A DNA stretch of 64,000 bases from Onthophagus taurus (lineage: Eukaryota; Arthropoda; Insecta; Coleoptera; Scarabaeidae), in assembly GCF_036711975.1 (NCBI RefSeq), contig NC_091972.1:11227001-11291000 (forward strand). Direction: 5' to 3'. A program made the position numbers and the translations under genes. This document shows positions 1-11,539 of the stretch, piece by piece. Under the pieces are notes generated by a model. The model had not been told where the DNA came from and ran no database searches. It worked only from the letters and a program-made list of their open reading frames with translations. Position 1 is the first letter of the stretch, and each line of letters starts with the position of its first letter.

Positions 1-1351
1 CGACTTGTATAATTAATTAATAAGGACTACAAACTATGAAGATAAAAGCTTTCCAAAGTACCATTTACCTCTTTCTCATTTTATTTTTAACTCTTAATGT
101 TTTATCTCTCGGTTGAATCAGTATAAATGCAGATTTTATAGTTTTTTGCGTTTTCTTTGTTGCTTTTCTCATAGGGACTTTCAGGCCGTACATCTTTTGA
201 TGAAAAATTGATGCATCTTCTAAGTGGCTTTTCTCTTTAAGGTTATATGGTTGTTATGTCAATAAATTGGTAGTGTACTAGTAGTTTCAAGAATAGTAGG
301 AACTTGCTCTTTTGAACAAACAGAACTGGATAGAACTGGAAAGTTGTGTATTTGAGCTATTGGAGTTTACTGCTGATGGTAATATTAAAAAGCATTGATC
401 ACTGGTAACTTCTGCTACTTTCACTTCTGGAGTTGATCTTTCTGTTATAAATGCCGGTACTAAGTCAAGTACGTTAAACAAATTGTGATTGAACGGATAT
501 ATTCCTACCTTACGAAAGTCAGCCAGTTATGCATAACAGCTAACGGCATAACATTTGCTTAGTATGTCATAAATTGACAAGTTTTATTAATAACTTTTTT
601 CAAAGATCCAAACATAGGCCGATTGAGTAATTGGACCTTATGAGAGCTGTGAGGGGGAAATGAAAGTAACACAATACAATTTCCTGTGCATTTAAAGCTC
701 TTAAATCAATACAGCTCTGCTGAAATGATAGCTCTAACCTATCGTATCCTATGTCTTGCTACCACTTTGTATATCTATATTGCTTTTATTGAAGTTGGTC
801 GCCCTTGCAGTACTTGTTGATCAGAGATTCTTTCATAAAAGACCAAAACCATTCTTGACAAGCCATCAAATTTCTATCTCACGTTGGAGGTTGTGGCAAG
901 TTATATTTCACTATCAGTTTCTATGAAAGTTCTACAATGTAAAGAAATATTCGAAAATATGAAAATTGAATGATGTCGTAGTTTCACAACTTGCTAATGA
1001 AAAAAAAACGGTATTTCGAGCATTATACTTAATAAGTTTTATAACAAAAGTTGTAGAAAATTTTAGCCTTTACACATTGCTCTCTAACACTTTTGCTCTC
1101 AGATGCATCAATGTAGAGGAATATTCGAAAATATGAAAATTGGAAGAATTTGTAGTTTCACTAGTTGCTAATGGAAAAAAACGATATTCCGAGTTTGTTG
1201 TTGTATGTGTTTGTGCACAATGCTTTACTTAATTAAGTTAATAATGTTATCTTGATCTATATCCATATTATAGATCAAGTTTATGAATAAAACGGAATTG
1301 AATACTCCACCTTACCTAATTAATTAAAAAAAACTTAGTTCCCAAATACTT
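1..1351. other. Intergenic, no gene seen
   Basis: AT-rich sequence with only short chance reading frames and no family resemblance. The one structure seen is an imperfect direct repeat, listed separately. Confidence 0.6.
935..1192. repeat. Imperfect direct repeat, two units of about 85 bp
   Basis: Units at about 935-1020 and 1109-1192 share the core AATATTCGAAAATATGAAAA, followed by a matching stretch through GTAGTTTCAC and TTGCTAATG to an A-run and CGAG. Start-to-start spacing is 174 bp. The units differ by scattered substitutions, so this is an old local duplication or two copies of a dispersed repeat. Confidence 0.7.
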
Positions 1352-1507
1352 TTAGATCTGAAGGAGATGATAAGGTCTCTGGAGAGATATTTTAAAGCGA
1401 AGGGGTTGGCGGTAAATGTCGAAAAGACAAAGATTATGAAGTTTTGTAAAGACGGGAGAAGAAGTAGGGAGGAATGGAGGTGGGAGAGAAGAGTTCTTGG
1501 AGAGTAA
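1352..1507 (+). pseudogene. LINE reverse-transcriptase fragment
   Basis: A 51-codon open frame ending in TAA reads as the segment just after the catalytic loop of a non-LTR reverse transcriptase: LKEMIRSLERYFKAKGLAVN, then VEKTKIMKF, then a basic stretch and EEWRWE. The 'L.VN.EKTK.M.F' pattern is diagnostic of insect LINE ORF2. Neither the YADD motif nor the rest of the ORF is nearby, so this is a short 5'- and 3'-truncated relic. Confidence 0.7.
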
Positions 1508-2046
1508 GAAGGTCGGGTCGCGCGTGAGGGCATTTTCATAAAAAAATTTGCAAACTTTTTAAGTAATCTTCAATTGACTCAATAACTGAAACTAACTGGT
1601 CAGTAGACCACGTACAGATATGATTTTTCGAACAAAACCGTTTACGAAACTCATTTTTATCTTGATGGTTTCGGTGATCGTCAAAGTTGTCACATTTGGA
1701 GTTCAGAAAAATCGTGAGTAATGGATGAGAAACTAATGCATTCATAACATGTCACTGTTTGGTGTAAATTTTGGATTGATATTCTATATTCTGGCACTTT
1801 TGCCATCTTATTAGCTCTCCACTTTAACTTTTTAAACATTGGTTTAGGTTTTCTAATTATTTTTTATATCTGAATTAATCAAATTTTCATGATTATCACA
1901 ATAAAGCGATTAGGAGTTATAAACAAACTTTGATTTTTGACAACTAGTCATTTATTTTGTAAATCAAAGCACTAACCTTGCTAACAGCAGGAAGATACTA
2001 ATCTAAATAAAATTACTAAAAATAAAACACTGTGATGTACAGAAAA
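1508..2046. other. Intergenic, no gene seen
   Basis: Non-coding AT-rich spacer between the LINE fragment and the 3' end of the first receptor gene. A 69-codon minus-strand frame here resembles no family and is treated as chance. Confidence 0.5.
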
Positions 2047-3320
2047 CTATTCTGCACTTGCCATTTGAAGAGAGATTAATAAATACATCGTTGCACCACA
2101 TAAAATCTAAAATAAAGAATTGATTAAAATTTTAAATTGCTTTTCATACAAATTCGTTTGATTGCATCCAAAAAATTGATTTATTTTAATTTCTTACGTT
2201 AAAAAATAATGTCATATCTATGTTAAAAAATCCACACGCTGAAGAATTAACATTCCACGCTTGAATTTGTTGCTCAAATATTTCTATTTCGTCTCCTATA
2301 ATTTCATCGTACGTGTTGTTTAATTCGAATAAGATTTGAATTGATTCATTAGCCTAAAAATCAATTAAATAAATAATCGTTTTTAATTGTAAGCAAAACT
2401 GTCTTACGAATTTTTTCATTAACGATGGAACGTAACAGATCAAAAATAATCTTAAGAGAATATTTAAAAGTATAATAACCTCACTAATAATTTCTTGTGT
2501 GTTTAAAATTTCGTTGTGTTTAAATTGTAACATTTTGTTGTAAGAGGAAAATAAATACTTTAAGAATAGAAGAAAATTTAATGTTATTACCATTAATATT
2601 TGTACGCAAAAATAATTGTTGATATAACTCGAAGCTATACAAATTTTTTCGTGGCGTTTTCTTATGTTTTGTAGATTCGTTATTGTGATATTTACTTTCT
2701 TAAATATTGAGGAATTCGTGGGTTGTATTAAAAGTAAATTTACATTTGAAAATTGTGCATACAACAAATAATTATAAAATATAAACTGGCATTCAAATAA
2801 AACTTGTATCAAACTTGATAAAAATAATATGAATTTAGTGATTAAGCAGAGATGAGATTTTAATAAAACGATTCCTATAAAATTTAAAATACCACAAAGT
2901 AAAAATTCCATAACCAAATTAATCAGTGTTGACCATTTCATATAAAGGGAATCATCATTTATTTGCAGAAATTTTAGCCCTTTTACGATTTTGAATTCTT
3001 TTGAAATATTTTGAATCATCACTAAGATTATGACAATTAATTGAAGAGTATCAAATAATTTATCTGTTAAATCAAAATCATTTTTGGCAATAATCCAAAA
3101 TACGGACCCTAAAAATAAATTAATTATTAAAAAAAAATCTAATTGTTATTTTAATTTTACCTGTTAACGATAATATAAGAATTAAATCATAAAGAATTAA
3201 TCCTTTTGACTTTTTGTTATTAATTTTGTTGGAAAGTGATAACCCAAATAATTTTAATGATATATTTAAACAAAGAATTAAAATTTTAATTGTATAAGAC
3301 CTACTTTGAAATCTAAACAT
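2047..3320 (-). CDS. Gustatory receptor (7tm_7 family), complete, 4 exons
   Basis: Insect gustatory receptor: a seven-transmembrane ligand-gated cation channel subunit in chemosensory neurons. Exons on the minus strand are 3161-3320, 2408-3108, 2198-2353 and 2047-2106. Phases fit (intron 1 phase 1, the others phase 0) and give 358 residues, normal for the family. Family marks: an intracellular-loop motif NIRKRHEKIC followed by YINNYFCVQIL, the penultimate-exon motif ACGFFNIDMTLFF, and a short last exon with TMYLLISLQ in place of the classical TYhhhhhQF signature. Hydrophobic segments alternate along the long second exon. The start Met opens exon 1 with no better upstream choice. The ligand cannot be inferred. 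The next receptor upstream has the same phase-1 first intron, which suggests tandem duplication. Confidence 0.85.
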
Positions 3321-3485
3321 TTTTTATAACCAGTTTATGTTGAAACTGAAACCGCAGAAAGGACATCGATTTAGTAATTTACCAATATTTGAGCTGTAAA
3401 TACTTAAGCATCAAATGTTTACTTACTGCTTATTCATTTTATCAATAAATCTCCAATAAAAAATTTTGTTACATTTATTAATTAT

Positions 3486-6400
3486 TTAGTAAATGGTATT
3501 CGTGAAATTACCATCAATCTTTTCTATTTGATCTGATTGTTTATTCGCAATATCTAATTGCAAAAGAATCATTAAATACGTCGTCGATGCGGAGATGGCC
3601 TAAAATAAAAGAATTGAATTAAAATTTTTAATTTAAAGCAAACATACGCAATAAAAAAGTTCCATATCTAAATCAAAAAGATGGAAAGCTGTTAATTTAA
3701 AGTTCCAATGAAATATTTGTTTCACAAAGGCGTTTATCTAAAAAAAAAACATTACAATATAAAACTACCTCATTTTAGAGAGAAAATAAATACTTATTTT
3801 ACCTCATAAGCAATATCTGGTTTAAAACGATCATTTATTTTAAATACGACTTCACCAGATAACGCAACCTAAAAATCAGAATTCTTTAACTTCTTAAAGA
3901 TTTAATTATAATAAATATACTTCTTTTTTAATCCTAGAACAAGTTAAAGTGATATTTAAAAGTTGTAAAATTTTACATAAAGTCCAAATACCAGTTGTGA
4001 CAGTATTATACATATTACTATCTTCTTCTTGAAGATATAATCTCATCGCACCATCAAAGCAATAATACCCCAGCGTGGTAAAATTAATAAAAATATGAGC
4101 TGTGTTTAATAAAATTTGTAAAGAATAAGCTTTGTTAATTTCATACCCGGCGTTGCATAAAAGTGCGTGAGTTCGTCTTATATTTTTAATGTTAGTCGAT
4201 GTGTGATTGACTATTTTAGTAATTGGATGAATTTGATTGGTATTTTTCCATTTATTAATAGTGTTAGTGCCTATTTTTCCAAGTTCTTTATTTAACAACG
4301 AAAATCGTTCTTTAGTTATGCTTATAAGGGTGATAAATTGATACTCAACGAGGGCGTTTATCACCATTGGTACGTAACACATTAAAAAACAATAAGTTGA
4401 TAATGTTCCTACTTGTTTTAAATACATGCTGCAGTTCATATATTCTAATGAACCAAAAATTGTTAATACTAAGAAAATTCCACCTTAAAAAATAATTTTA
4501 TTAATAGTTATTAAAATATATTACTCTTATCATCCAGAAATAATTTTCAATAATTAAGATAAATAGTCCTTATATGTTTTGTTTGCTAATTTGTGACAAT
4601 TTGAACATGTAGAAAATGGCTATTAACTGTATTATTGACTTAGAAAAACGCAGAAAACTAAAGCTACCCTTGGAGTTCACAAAAGAAACAAAACCAAAAA
4701 TTGAGCATCGAAACATTTTCGTGTAATATCTGCTTATAGTTCTAGAATAAATTCTAGTTAAATTCTAGAATAAATTGTTGGTACTACCACTAAAGATCTT
4801 GAATCACAACTTTTATTCAAACATATGATGAGGTCCTATGCTTGGATACTTTTCCAGTTTTGTTCTCTTAGCGCTCTTCTTACAACATGATGTTCGTCTC
4901 TGGGCATAACGTCTCTCTGCCATTTCAGGCAACTTTCCGTAAGTTTCTTAGTCACAGGAGTTATCTTGATGCTACCGCGAATATATGCTCTGGATCTCTT
5001 ATATCATAACGGGTCTTATCGCCATCCTGTACACTTTCTGCAAATAGGAATTCGGGTCGCATAGCCCTCCAGTTAAGGATCGCTATTTCTGCCAAGCCAC
5101 ATATGCGTTATTAGAGATAACAGATCCCAGATACTTAAATTGTACGACTTTCGGGATTGGTGTTTCATCCGGGTAATAGATGGTAGATGGGTAATAATGC
5201 TCCTTTTGATTTGCTCACCTTGAGTCCCACACTTTCTAAAGTAGTGATCCATAGGGATGTTTTATTATTGTAAATTAAATATTATGCCCAAAAGTTAAAA
5301 AAATTGTAACCAATTATTGTCCGACTGTTTGTGACCAACACAATAATATTTAGTATTTACAACGGATTCGTTGGAGCAACCTCCATGAAACTTTTGCAAA
5401 ATGTTGACTTTATCAATTCTTCTAGGACAAAGACGTTGGGTTGTTTCCGGTTGGCAACTTTTGCCGATGCAAGACATTGAGTCTACGAGAACCCATATCA
5501 TCATTGAGGAATTTGTATTTGTTTGTCAAATCTTTTGATATACCATCTACGGAGATTCCGGCAAGTTCATCAATCTCCGTGCCATACTGTCCCAAGCATG
5601 CCAGATGAACGTAACATCTCGAGATTCGAAACATGGCAAGTGGTTGACATTATTTTCTGCAAATCGCGTCATAGATGGTTTTGCAATATGGGGAATTACA
5701 TCGTGTTGATAAAGTAGGTATTCCAACTGCTGAATTAATGGAAAAATGTCACTGGGCGTTCATATTGCCTCAAAGGAATACCAAACGAGATCTACTACTA
5801 TAAGATGTAGCACCTCTTGTCGTGATTGCGTCGTTCCCTATGTCTTCGTTTAACTCTGTGCAGGCGCAACCTAAACCACTCCAAATTTCCTGGAAAGTTC
5901 CTGGTCTGACCACGATCTCACAAAACTTACATCTGTTAAACCAGCAGTAAAACATGATCACATGGATTTTCTGCCGAATATTCTATCAATTCTGCCAAAT
6001 GTCTAGTTTTATCAAAATGCATTTTTCACTTGAAGTAACCTTGATCATGTTTTGATCACTAAGATCATGTTGGTGCGACAACTAATAAGGTTAACGTTTT
6101 CCAAAACGTATCAGTATGATTAGCAAAAATATTCAACAGATTAAAGAGTATATTTAGTAACAAATTTACGCTGAATCAGAGTTTCAAAACAAACGTGTAA
6201 GAATTATCTATTCTTTCTATATTTAACTAGTATGATTCATAATTTATTAACTTTTAATACAAATTGTCTTGTACAGATTTAATCTTCTCTTCATTTAGAT
6301 AATATAGTACTTTACTAAAGTTCAATGGTCCTCCTTGAAAAGTTTATCGACACATCGTAAGTATGTACGTGCACTCACATAAACATAATGTTAAAAAAAA

Positions 6401-7034
6401 ATCCAAATAATTCAGCTACTGTCAAAATATACAGATACAAACATTATCGATAAATAAAGTATGTCTAACTTAGGTTCAAATTTTTAAATTAGACATTATT
6501 TCTGGATAAAAAAAGTATAAAGGATCTAATTAACTTACAAGTTGTAAAATTTCTCCGCAATTTATAATTAATGCAATAATTAAATTTTTGATCAAAATCA
6601 GCTATTTTACAAATAGCATTTGTAACATCTTTTTGTCGAAAAATATTCGTAACAACCGATACAGTCATTACAAAAATTCCACCATAAATTTGAAACATAT
6701 CTATGCTATTCGCTATTTTATTGGTTTCAACGATATCTTCGGAATGACTTTGTTCAACTTGTAAAATGTAATAACCTACGAGTAATTGTTTATTTATTGT
6801 ATCATCAAACATCAATTCAATTTACTCACCAGCAAATAATAAAATAATCGATATGCTGTAAGTGCTTCCAAAAAATGATGCGATATATTTAGGTTTACCA
6901 ACAATTTTTGTGTACGAATATGGACATAATCCAACAATTTTGGTAAACATATACAAAGGTAATAAGCTGTCATATACATTTTTTGGGTTTTTAATTCTGC
7001 GAAATAATTCTTTAAGGTACATTTCTTTCCACAT
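3486..7034 (-). CDS. Gustatory receptor, 6 exons with a transposon-filled intron
   Basis: Minus-strand exons 6830-7034, 6539-6775, 3921-4483, 3803-3868, 3648-3737 and 3486-3599 join in frame to 424 residues. The key join is exon 2 (ending ACT T, donor GTAAGT) to exon 3 (acceptor AAG, then GT GGA). Both are phase 1 and make a Cys codon. Family marks: NVYDSLLPLYMF near the N-terminus, VEYQF, NIRRTHALLCNAGYEINKAY followed by SLQIL, FHLFDLDMELFY, and a last exon with TTYLMILLQ, the classical C-terminal signature. The start at 7034 matches the neighbouring receptor's N-terminus; an in-frame Met at 7106 is an alternative. Intron 2 is about 2.05 kb and holds LINE and Tc1 relics. If exons 2 and 3 are not joined, these are two gene fragments. 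Confidence 0.72.
4790..5265 (-). mobile_element. LINE relic (RT C-terminal part) inside receptor intron
   Basis: Read on the minus strand in shifting frames, this gives LESVGLKVSKSKG-like text, then VVQFKYLGSVISNN, NWRAMRPEF and VYRMAIRPV. This is the order seen downstream of the reverse-transcriptase active site in RTE-like insect LINEs ('F.YLGS.I', 'VYR..+RPV..YG'). Several frameshifts and stops show it is dead. Confidence 0.6.
5300..5960 (-). mobile_element. Degenerate Tc1-like transposase relic inside receptor intron
   Basis: In minus-strand frames, YLLYQHDVIPHIAK (the 'Q.DNA.PH.A' block holding the second catalytic Asp) precedes FAENNVNHLP and then VTFIWHAWDSMARRL. The last piece matches the Tc1 'SPDLNPIEHVWDSMGRRL' block, but its third catalytic position is destroyed. 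An upstream stretch TTRGATSY is compatible with the central DDE domain. Stops and frameshifts abound. I did not find terminal inverted repeats. Confidence 0.6.
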
Positions 7035-7344
7035 TGAATTCAAGTTTCTTACTGTGTTACGGGAAGTTGAAAAATTAAATATCGATCCTTTTGCAGTCAA
7101 ACACACACAAACGATTAGAATAATGTAACTAATATTTGCTTAGAGTCAAATGTATTATTGGGATTTACTTATCAAGATTATTTTGATATTGAATCAAATA
7201 AACGAAGTATGTTATAACATCATTTAGGATCTTAAAATATAAAAAATAACATTGTTATAAAAAAAAACTTGATATAACGGATTAATATGGGGAAGAGATT
7301 TAATTAATTTTAATTTGCACTTTAAACTGTTTGAGTAAATAATT

Positions 7345-8521
7345 TTAATGTACATAAATTCGAACAATTATCCACACCGTTGCGTTCTTTATTAGTTAGT
7401 TCTAGTTTTAGTTCAATGAAAAATATACATGTAGCGAACAGCTTACCAAATCATACAATATGAGATATAGTTTACAATATTTATTTTGTAAATAAACAAC
7501 TTACCAAAAGAGTAAAACTTGAGTTTAATACAAAATATCCTCCTGCACTAATATGAAAATCACAAATTCGTACTTGTTGAATAAACAATTTAACATCTTC
7601 TTTAATGTATTGTTGATAATTACTTTTTGAGTACATTATTTGTAAAATATTTTTCGTACCTTTTGCTTCGTTATTAACGAAATCTCCGATAAACGAAGTC
7701 AACAAAATACATTTAAACACATCGATTATTATTTCAACGCCAATTTTAAGTATTAATTTCAAATCGTAAAATGTTTCGTATTTTATCAATAAATACAGCA
7801 TGAAGTTGTTACGTAAAATGTTAAATAATAGCCCAATACTTGTGAATATCTGTATGTTTTCATAAATTGTTTGTATGTTTTGAAGAACGTCGTACAAACT
7901 TAAATGTAATTGTTTCGAAATTTTTATCGATTCAATAATTTTCTTAAAATTAAATCTATTTTGACCCAAATTTTCGAGTAAACGATTTAAAATATAAAGC
8001 TTACTTTTAATCATGTACATTAACGTCACGTATTGAAGAAATATAATCTTTCTGTATATCGATACAATTAGCGTTGTAATTGACATAGTCCATAAAGAAT
8101 ACGATATTTCTAATACGGAAATTAATAAACTAAAATTTCTTATTTTCACGGAATTTTTCGGTGATATTTTTAAATATTTTCTTAAAGCATCGTCTATGTG
8201 TTTTAATTCATCCAAAGTATTCGATATTATTTTACGTTTTTTAAACATTTCGTACAGAATGTGAAGGAAAATCACTCCGTTTAAAATAATTATTAATTTT
8301 GAAAGTTGCCTGAAAACAACGAACTTTTTTATAGAATCACACAAATTCCATTCAATATATGAGTAATAAACAAAATATAAATAAATCGGCAAATTTGTTA
8401 TGATATAAGCGATGTTGTAGTTTTGTTGATTTGGTTTTAAGGAATCGGGGGACAATCTAATAATTTTTGATACTAAATAAACTGGTTGGAATACTTTGTA
8501 CACATCGTTTCGGTTAGACAT
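7345..8521 (-). CDS. Gustatory receptor, 2 exons
   Basis: Exons 7505-8521 and 7345-7386 (minus strand, phase-0 intron, donor GTAAGT) give 353 residues. The N-terminus reads MSNRNDVYKVFQPVYLVSKI, resembling the preceding receptor's start, which is why I choose Met 8521; an in-frame Met at 8623 would add 34 residues. Marks: hydrophobic segments throughout, IQQVRICDFHISAGGYFVLN near the end of exon 1 (family form 'C.F..GFF.LN..L'), and a 13-residue last exon NATVWIIVRIYVH at the place of the TYhhhhhQF signature, here degenerate. The start lies 107 bp from the stop codon of the GH1 gene upstream. Its ligand is unknown. Confidence 0.8.
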
Positions 8522-8628
8522 TTTTATTAAAAGTGATTTCTTCGATTTCAATTTAAAGATTGTGGGGAATTGAATGATTTGGTTTAATTTTCTTTTATTA
8601 TCCCATTCAAAAAGTAATATCATTTCAA

Positions 8629-10868
8629 TTAAGGTTTATCAGTTATAGTTGATGGTAATCTTTTATTACGAACAATTTCTTTGTAAGCTTCTGAAGAAAG
8701 TTTAGGAATTCTTTTACGCTCATTGTTTTCAAAATCCACTTGATACAATCCAAATTTTACACTAAAAATTAAAATTATTTTTTAATATATTATAAAACTT
8801 CGATATAACGGATTAATATGAGGAAGGGAGTATCTGAGAAATGAATAATTTTAATGCACACAAATTCGGACAGCTATCAATAAAGTTGCATTTAGTCCAC
8901 ATCGCTTTAGCAAGAACTGTAGAATCTAAGAGGACTGCTACATCCCGGGAACAGATGCACAGCTCGAAGGCCCGTTCGTGACGTCATGCAACTACTATTA
9001 CACACTTTGAATCAATGCTTCATTTATTCTATCCGTGTTTTGTAATGTTGTTAGTTTGGGGTTTAAAGTTCATAATACAAAATGAAGATCTTGATCGAGT
9101 TTAGAAAATGTTAAAAATGTACAACAATCTACCACTGAATAACAATTAAAACGAGAACTGTACAGTGTCAGAAAAGCTTTAAGGTTGGGTTGGGTCTTCT
9201 TGTCTTGGATTGGGTTGGCTTGTAGAAATGCTTATCGGTGGTTCCGGGGAAGGAAAAGCTTGTGTTGGTCAAGTCAACCCAACCCAACCTAACCGAACTC
9301 AAGCCAACCCAACCCTAAAGCTGTATCCATTAAAAACAAACCTGTATCCATCTGTCCATTCAAATGAATCCAAAAAACTTCTTACATTATAACCGATAAC
9401 ATTAATTTCATCTCTAAAAATAGCATTAAGTACTGAATTTAGATGAGTCTAAAACAAATTAATTATTATCGTGATTAACATTAAAAATCGCTTTGAGTAC
9501 TTGAATGTAATGAGTCCGCTCGTAATCTTCGATAATTCCCGTATCGGGATATCCATTTTCAACAATAAAAATCGGTATATTCCCATATTTGCTTTTAATG
9601 TAATTTAGGAGTGCTTCTAAAGATTCTGCGTCTGATTTTATTAAATTTTTAACAGAATTATCCCACAGATTTTGAAGATTTTTTTTCGTTGCGATATCTT
9701 TGGAAAATGTGTTATTTGAAATGGTAATAGAAGTATAATAATTTAAAGCAAAGAAATCTGCTGAGTTATTTATAGTTTCAATTTCATCTTTCGTAAATTT
9801 TGGAAGTTTTGAATTTAACATCTTCTCTATCATACTGTTTGTACTAATCTTATCTCTCATTATTTTCGGGTAATTCCCATTACCGAAAATTGGTTCGGCA
9901 AATTGACCCAACTAAAATCATTACAACAATACAAAAAAAGCAAAAATTAACAAAACTCTTACAGTAAATTCCATCAACATTTTAGCGAATTTAACATTAT
10001 ATTCGTTGGTTGTTTCTGCTACAAACCAAGGCGTTCCCAAATTAATACTCATCAAGCCATTTTGACTGTATTTAAACGAATTTTCGTAAAGTCGATAAAC
10101 TGCAGCATGAGATTTTAAAACAACATAAGAACAAAGATAAATGCTTATTTTTGAATTTGTTCCAACTGGCGGAAAATTTGCATCGGTGTATGATCTTAAA
10201 CAAAATGTTAAAGGATCGTTGAATGTTATCCAATATTTAACTCTATTGCCGAAAATTTCAAATACTAATCGAGCGTATTCAACAAAAAGTGTTGCAACGT
10301 AAGGATTTAGCCATGCTCCTATAGATTGGATACTTTGAGGTGTATCCCAATGGAAAAGTGTTACCATCGGGGAGATATCATGTGATATCAACGCATCAAT
10401 TAATTTGTTGTAATGTTCTAAACCTTGATGATTCATTTTTCCATCGTTTACAATTCTCGACCAAGAAATAGAAAATTTGTAGATGTTTACACCGAGATTT
10501 TTTAATAATTCTACATCTTCATCTATTTTTTTGTAACCATCGCATGATATATCAGAGTTGGATGTATTTTTTATTTTATTTGGGAAGGTGTGGGTGAAAT
10601 CATCCCATATTGAGGGTTCTTTTCCTATACATATAAGAAATGTATTAAAATTTAAGATCAATATTTGCAAATATTACCATCTACATCCCAAGAACCTTCT
10701 GTTTGATAAGCTGAAGAAGTTACACCAAATAAAAAATCGTCAGGAAATGCGTTATTGTTTATATTTATTCCTTGACTGGATTAAAAAAATTATTGTTTTC
10801 ATTGCTTTCTTAAAAAAATCTACTTACGCTTGATTTAATAAAAATTGGCAAAAAATTATGATTAACAT
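8629..10868 (-). CDS. GH1 beta-glucosidase/myrosinase-like protein, complete, 6 exons
   Basis: Glycoside hydrolase family 1, predicted secreted; members cleave beta-glucosides in gut or defence. Exons 10828-10868, 10678-10775, 9963-10624, 9501-9911, 9342-9448 and 8629-8761 give 483 residues in consistent phase, normal for GH1. Exon 1 encodes a hydrophobic signal peptide (MLIIIFCQFLL). Marks in order: FPDDFLFGVTSSAYQTEGSW, FSISWSRI, LFHWDTPQ, WITFNDPLTF, FALNYYTS, the nucleophile motif IFIVENGYPD, GYNVRSFLDSFEW, KFGLYQVDF. Oddities: the acid/base motif NEP is NDP (Glu to Asp), and the glycone-binding Trp of the 'AWSL.DNFEW' block is Arg. The fold is clear; ordinary beta-glucosidase activity is doubtful. 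The last intron holds a hairpin repeat and a receptor-exon relic. Confidence 0.9.
8851..8892 (-). pseudogene. Relic copy of a receptor last exon in GH1 intron
   Basis: Minus-strand NATLLIAVRICVH followed by a stop is a 14-codon match in length and sequence to the last exon of the receptor at 7345-7386 (NATVWIIVRIYVH). Flanking sequence is shared too: GATATAACGGATTAATATG occurs at about 7271 and at about 8802. A block of about 120 bp covering the receptor's last exon and its 3' flank has therefore been duplicated into the last intron of the neighbouring GH1 gene. Confidence 0.75.
9175..9322. repeat. Inverted repeat rich in TTGGGTTGGG in GH1 intron
   Basis: Left arm 9175-9195 (AGCTTTAAGGTTGGGTTGGG plus T) is nearly the reverse complement of right arm 9302-9322. 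The interior also has TTGGGTTGG on one side and CCAACCCAACC on the other, so the whole block can fold. It looks like a small non-autonomous foldback element. The right arm ends 19 bp before the splice donor of GH1 exon 5. Confidence 0.7.
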
Positions 10869-11500
10869 CTTTTTGTACTTAATTATGAAATAAATTGGAA
10901 AGTATACAATTTATGGCTTTTATACATTTTGAACGTCATTAGAATTTATAAAAAAATCGTATTGAAATTAGACTTTATTATTATTTTTTATGTGGTAATT
11001 TTATAGAGTTAATAAAACATGTGTAAATAGTCACGGCTTGTTAACTAACAAAATAATGGGTTTGACGATTTACCACAATTTTTTTTTTACAAAATCAACT
11101 AATAATATTTACTTTACAATTTATGTTAATAAAGATGGCGCACGCATTCATTGTTTGATATAATCTTGTACACATTCTTGTTCTATAAGAAAACTTGTAT
11201 TAGGTAGGATCTCAATCTTGGAAGTTTTAGCAACCCCATTCAAAGCAAGATACCCACAGATTTTTACCAAGATTTCACTAGTGGAACTTCTCTTGTCTTC
11301 TATCACATAATCCAGTAATCTATATATGAAGCTGTATAGTAAAAGATCATCAGGAAGATTCCCCAAACCATGGTCTGACTCATAGACAGCGACATCACAA
11401 GAAGAAAATGAACAGAAATAGTCGGATAGAACAGAAGAAATCCTTATTAGGAGGAAGAAGTAGATGAATATGTGGGATAATTAACAAGAGTCATTTTTCT
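10869..11500. other. Intergenic, no gene recognised
   Basis: Upstream of the GH1 start, the first few hundred bases should hold its promoter, but I see no convincing TATA/initiator pair. A 72-codon minus-strand frame (11148-11366) matches nothing I know and adjoins LINE debris, so it may be part of it. Confidence 0.4.
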
Positions 11501-11539
11501 AAGATTTTTTTTGTTATCTCTTTCATCCAAGCTCAGTTC

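Noticed and set aside
6360..6420. A minus-strand stretch reading AELFGFFFNIMFM after a TTTTGACAG acceptor, as a further exon of the receptor at 3486-7034
   Set aside because: Its end phase (2) does not fit the next exon, and exon 2 joins exon 3 directly in phase without it.
9459..9500. Extension of GH1 exon 4 to its open-frame stop (VLKAIFNVNHDNN)
   Set aside because: Splicing at CAA|GTACTC to the exon at 9448 gives the family-standard text RTHYIQTHLNSVLNAIF; the extension would truncate the protein before the DNFEW block.
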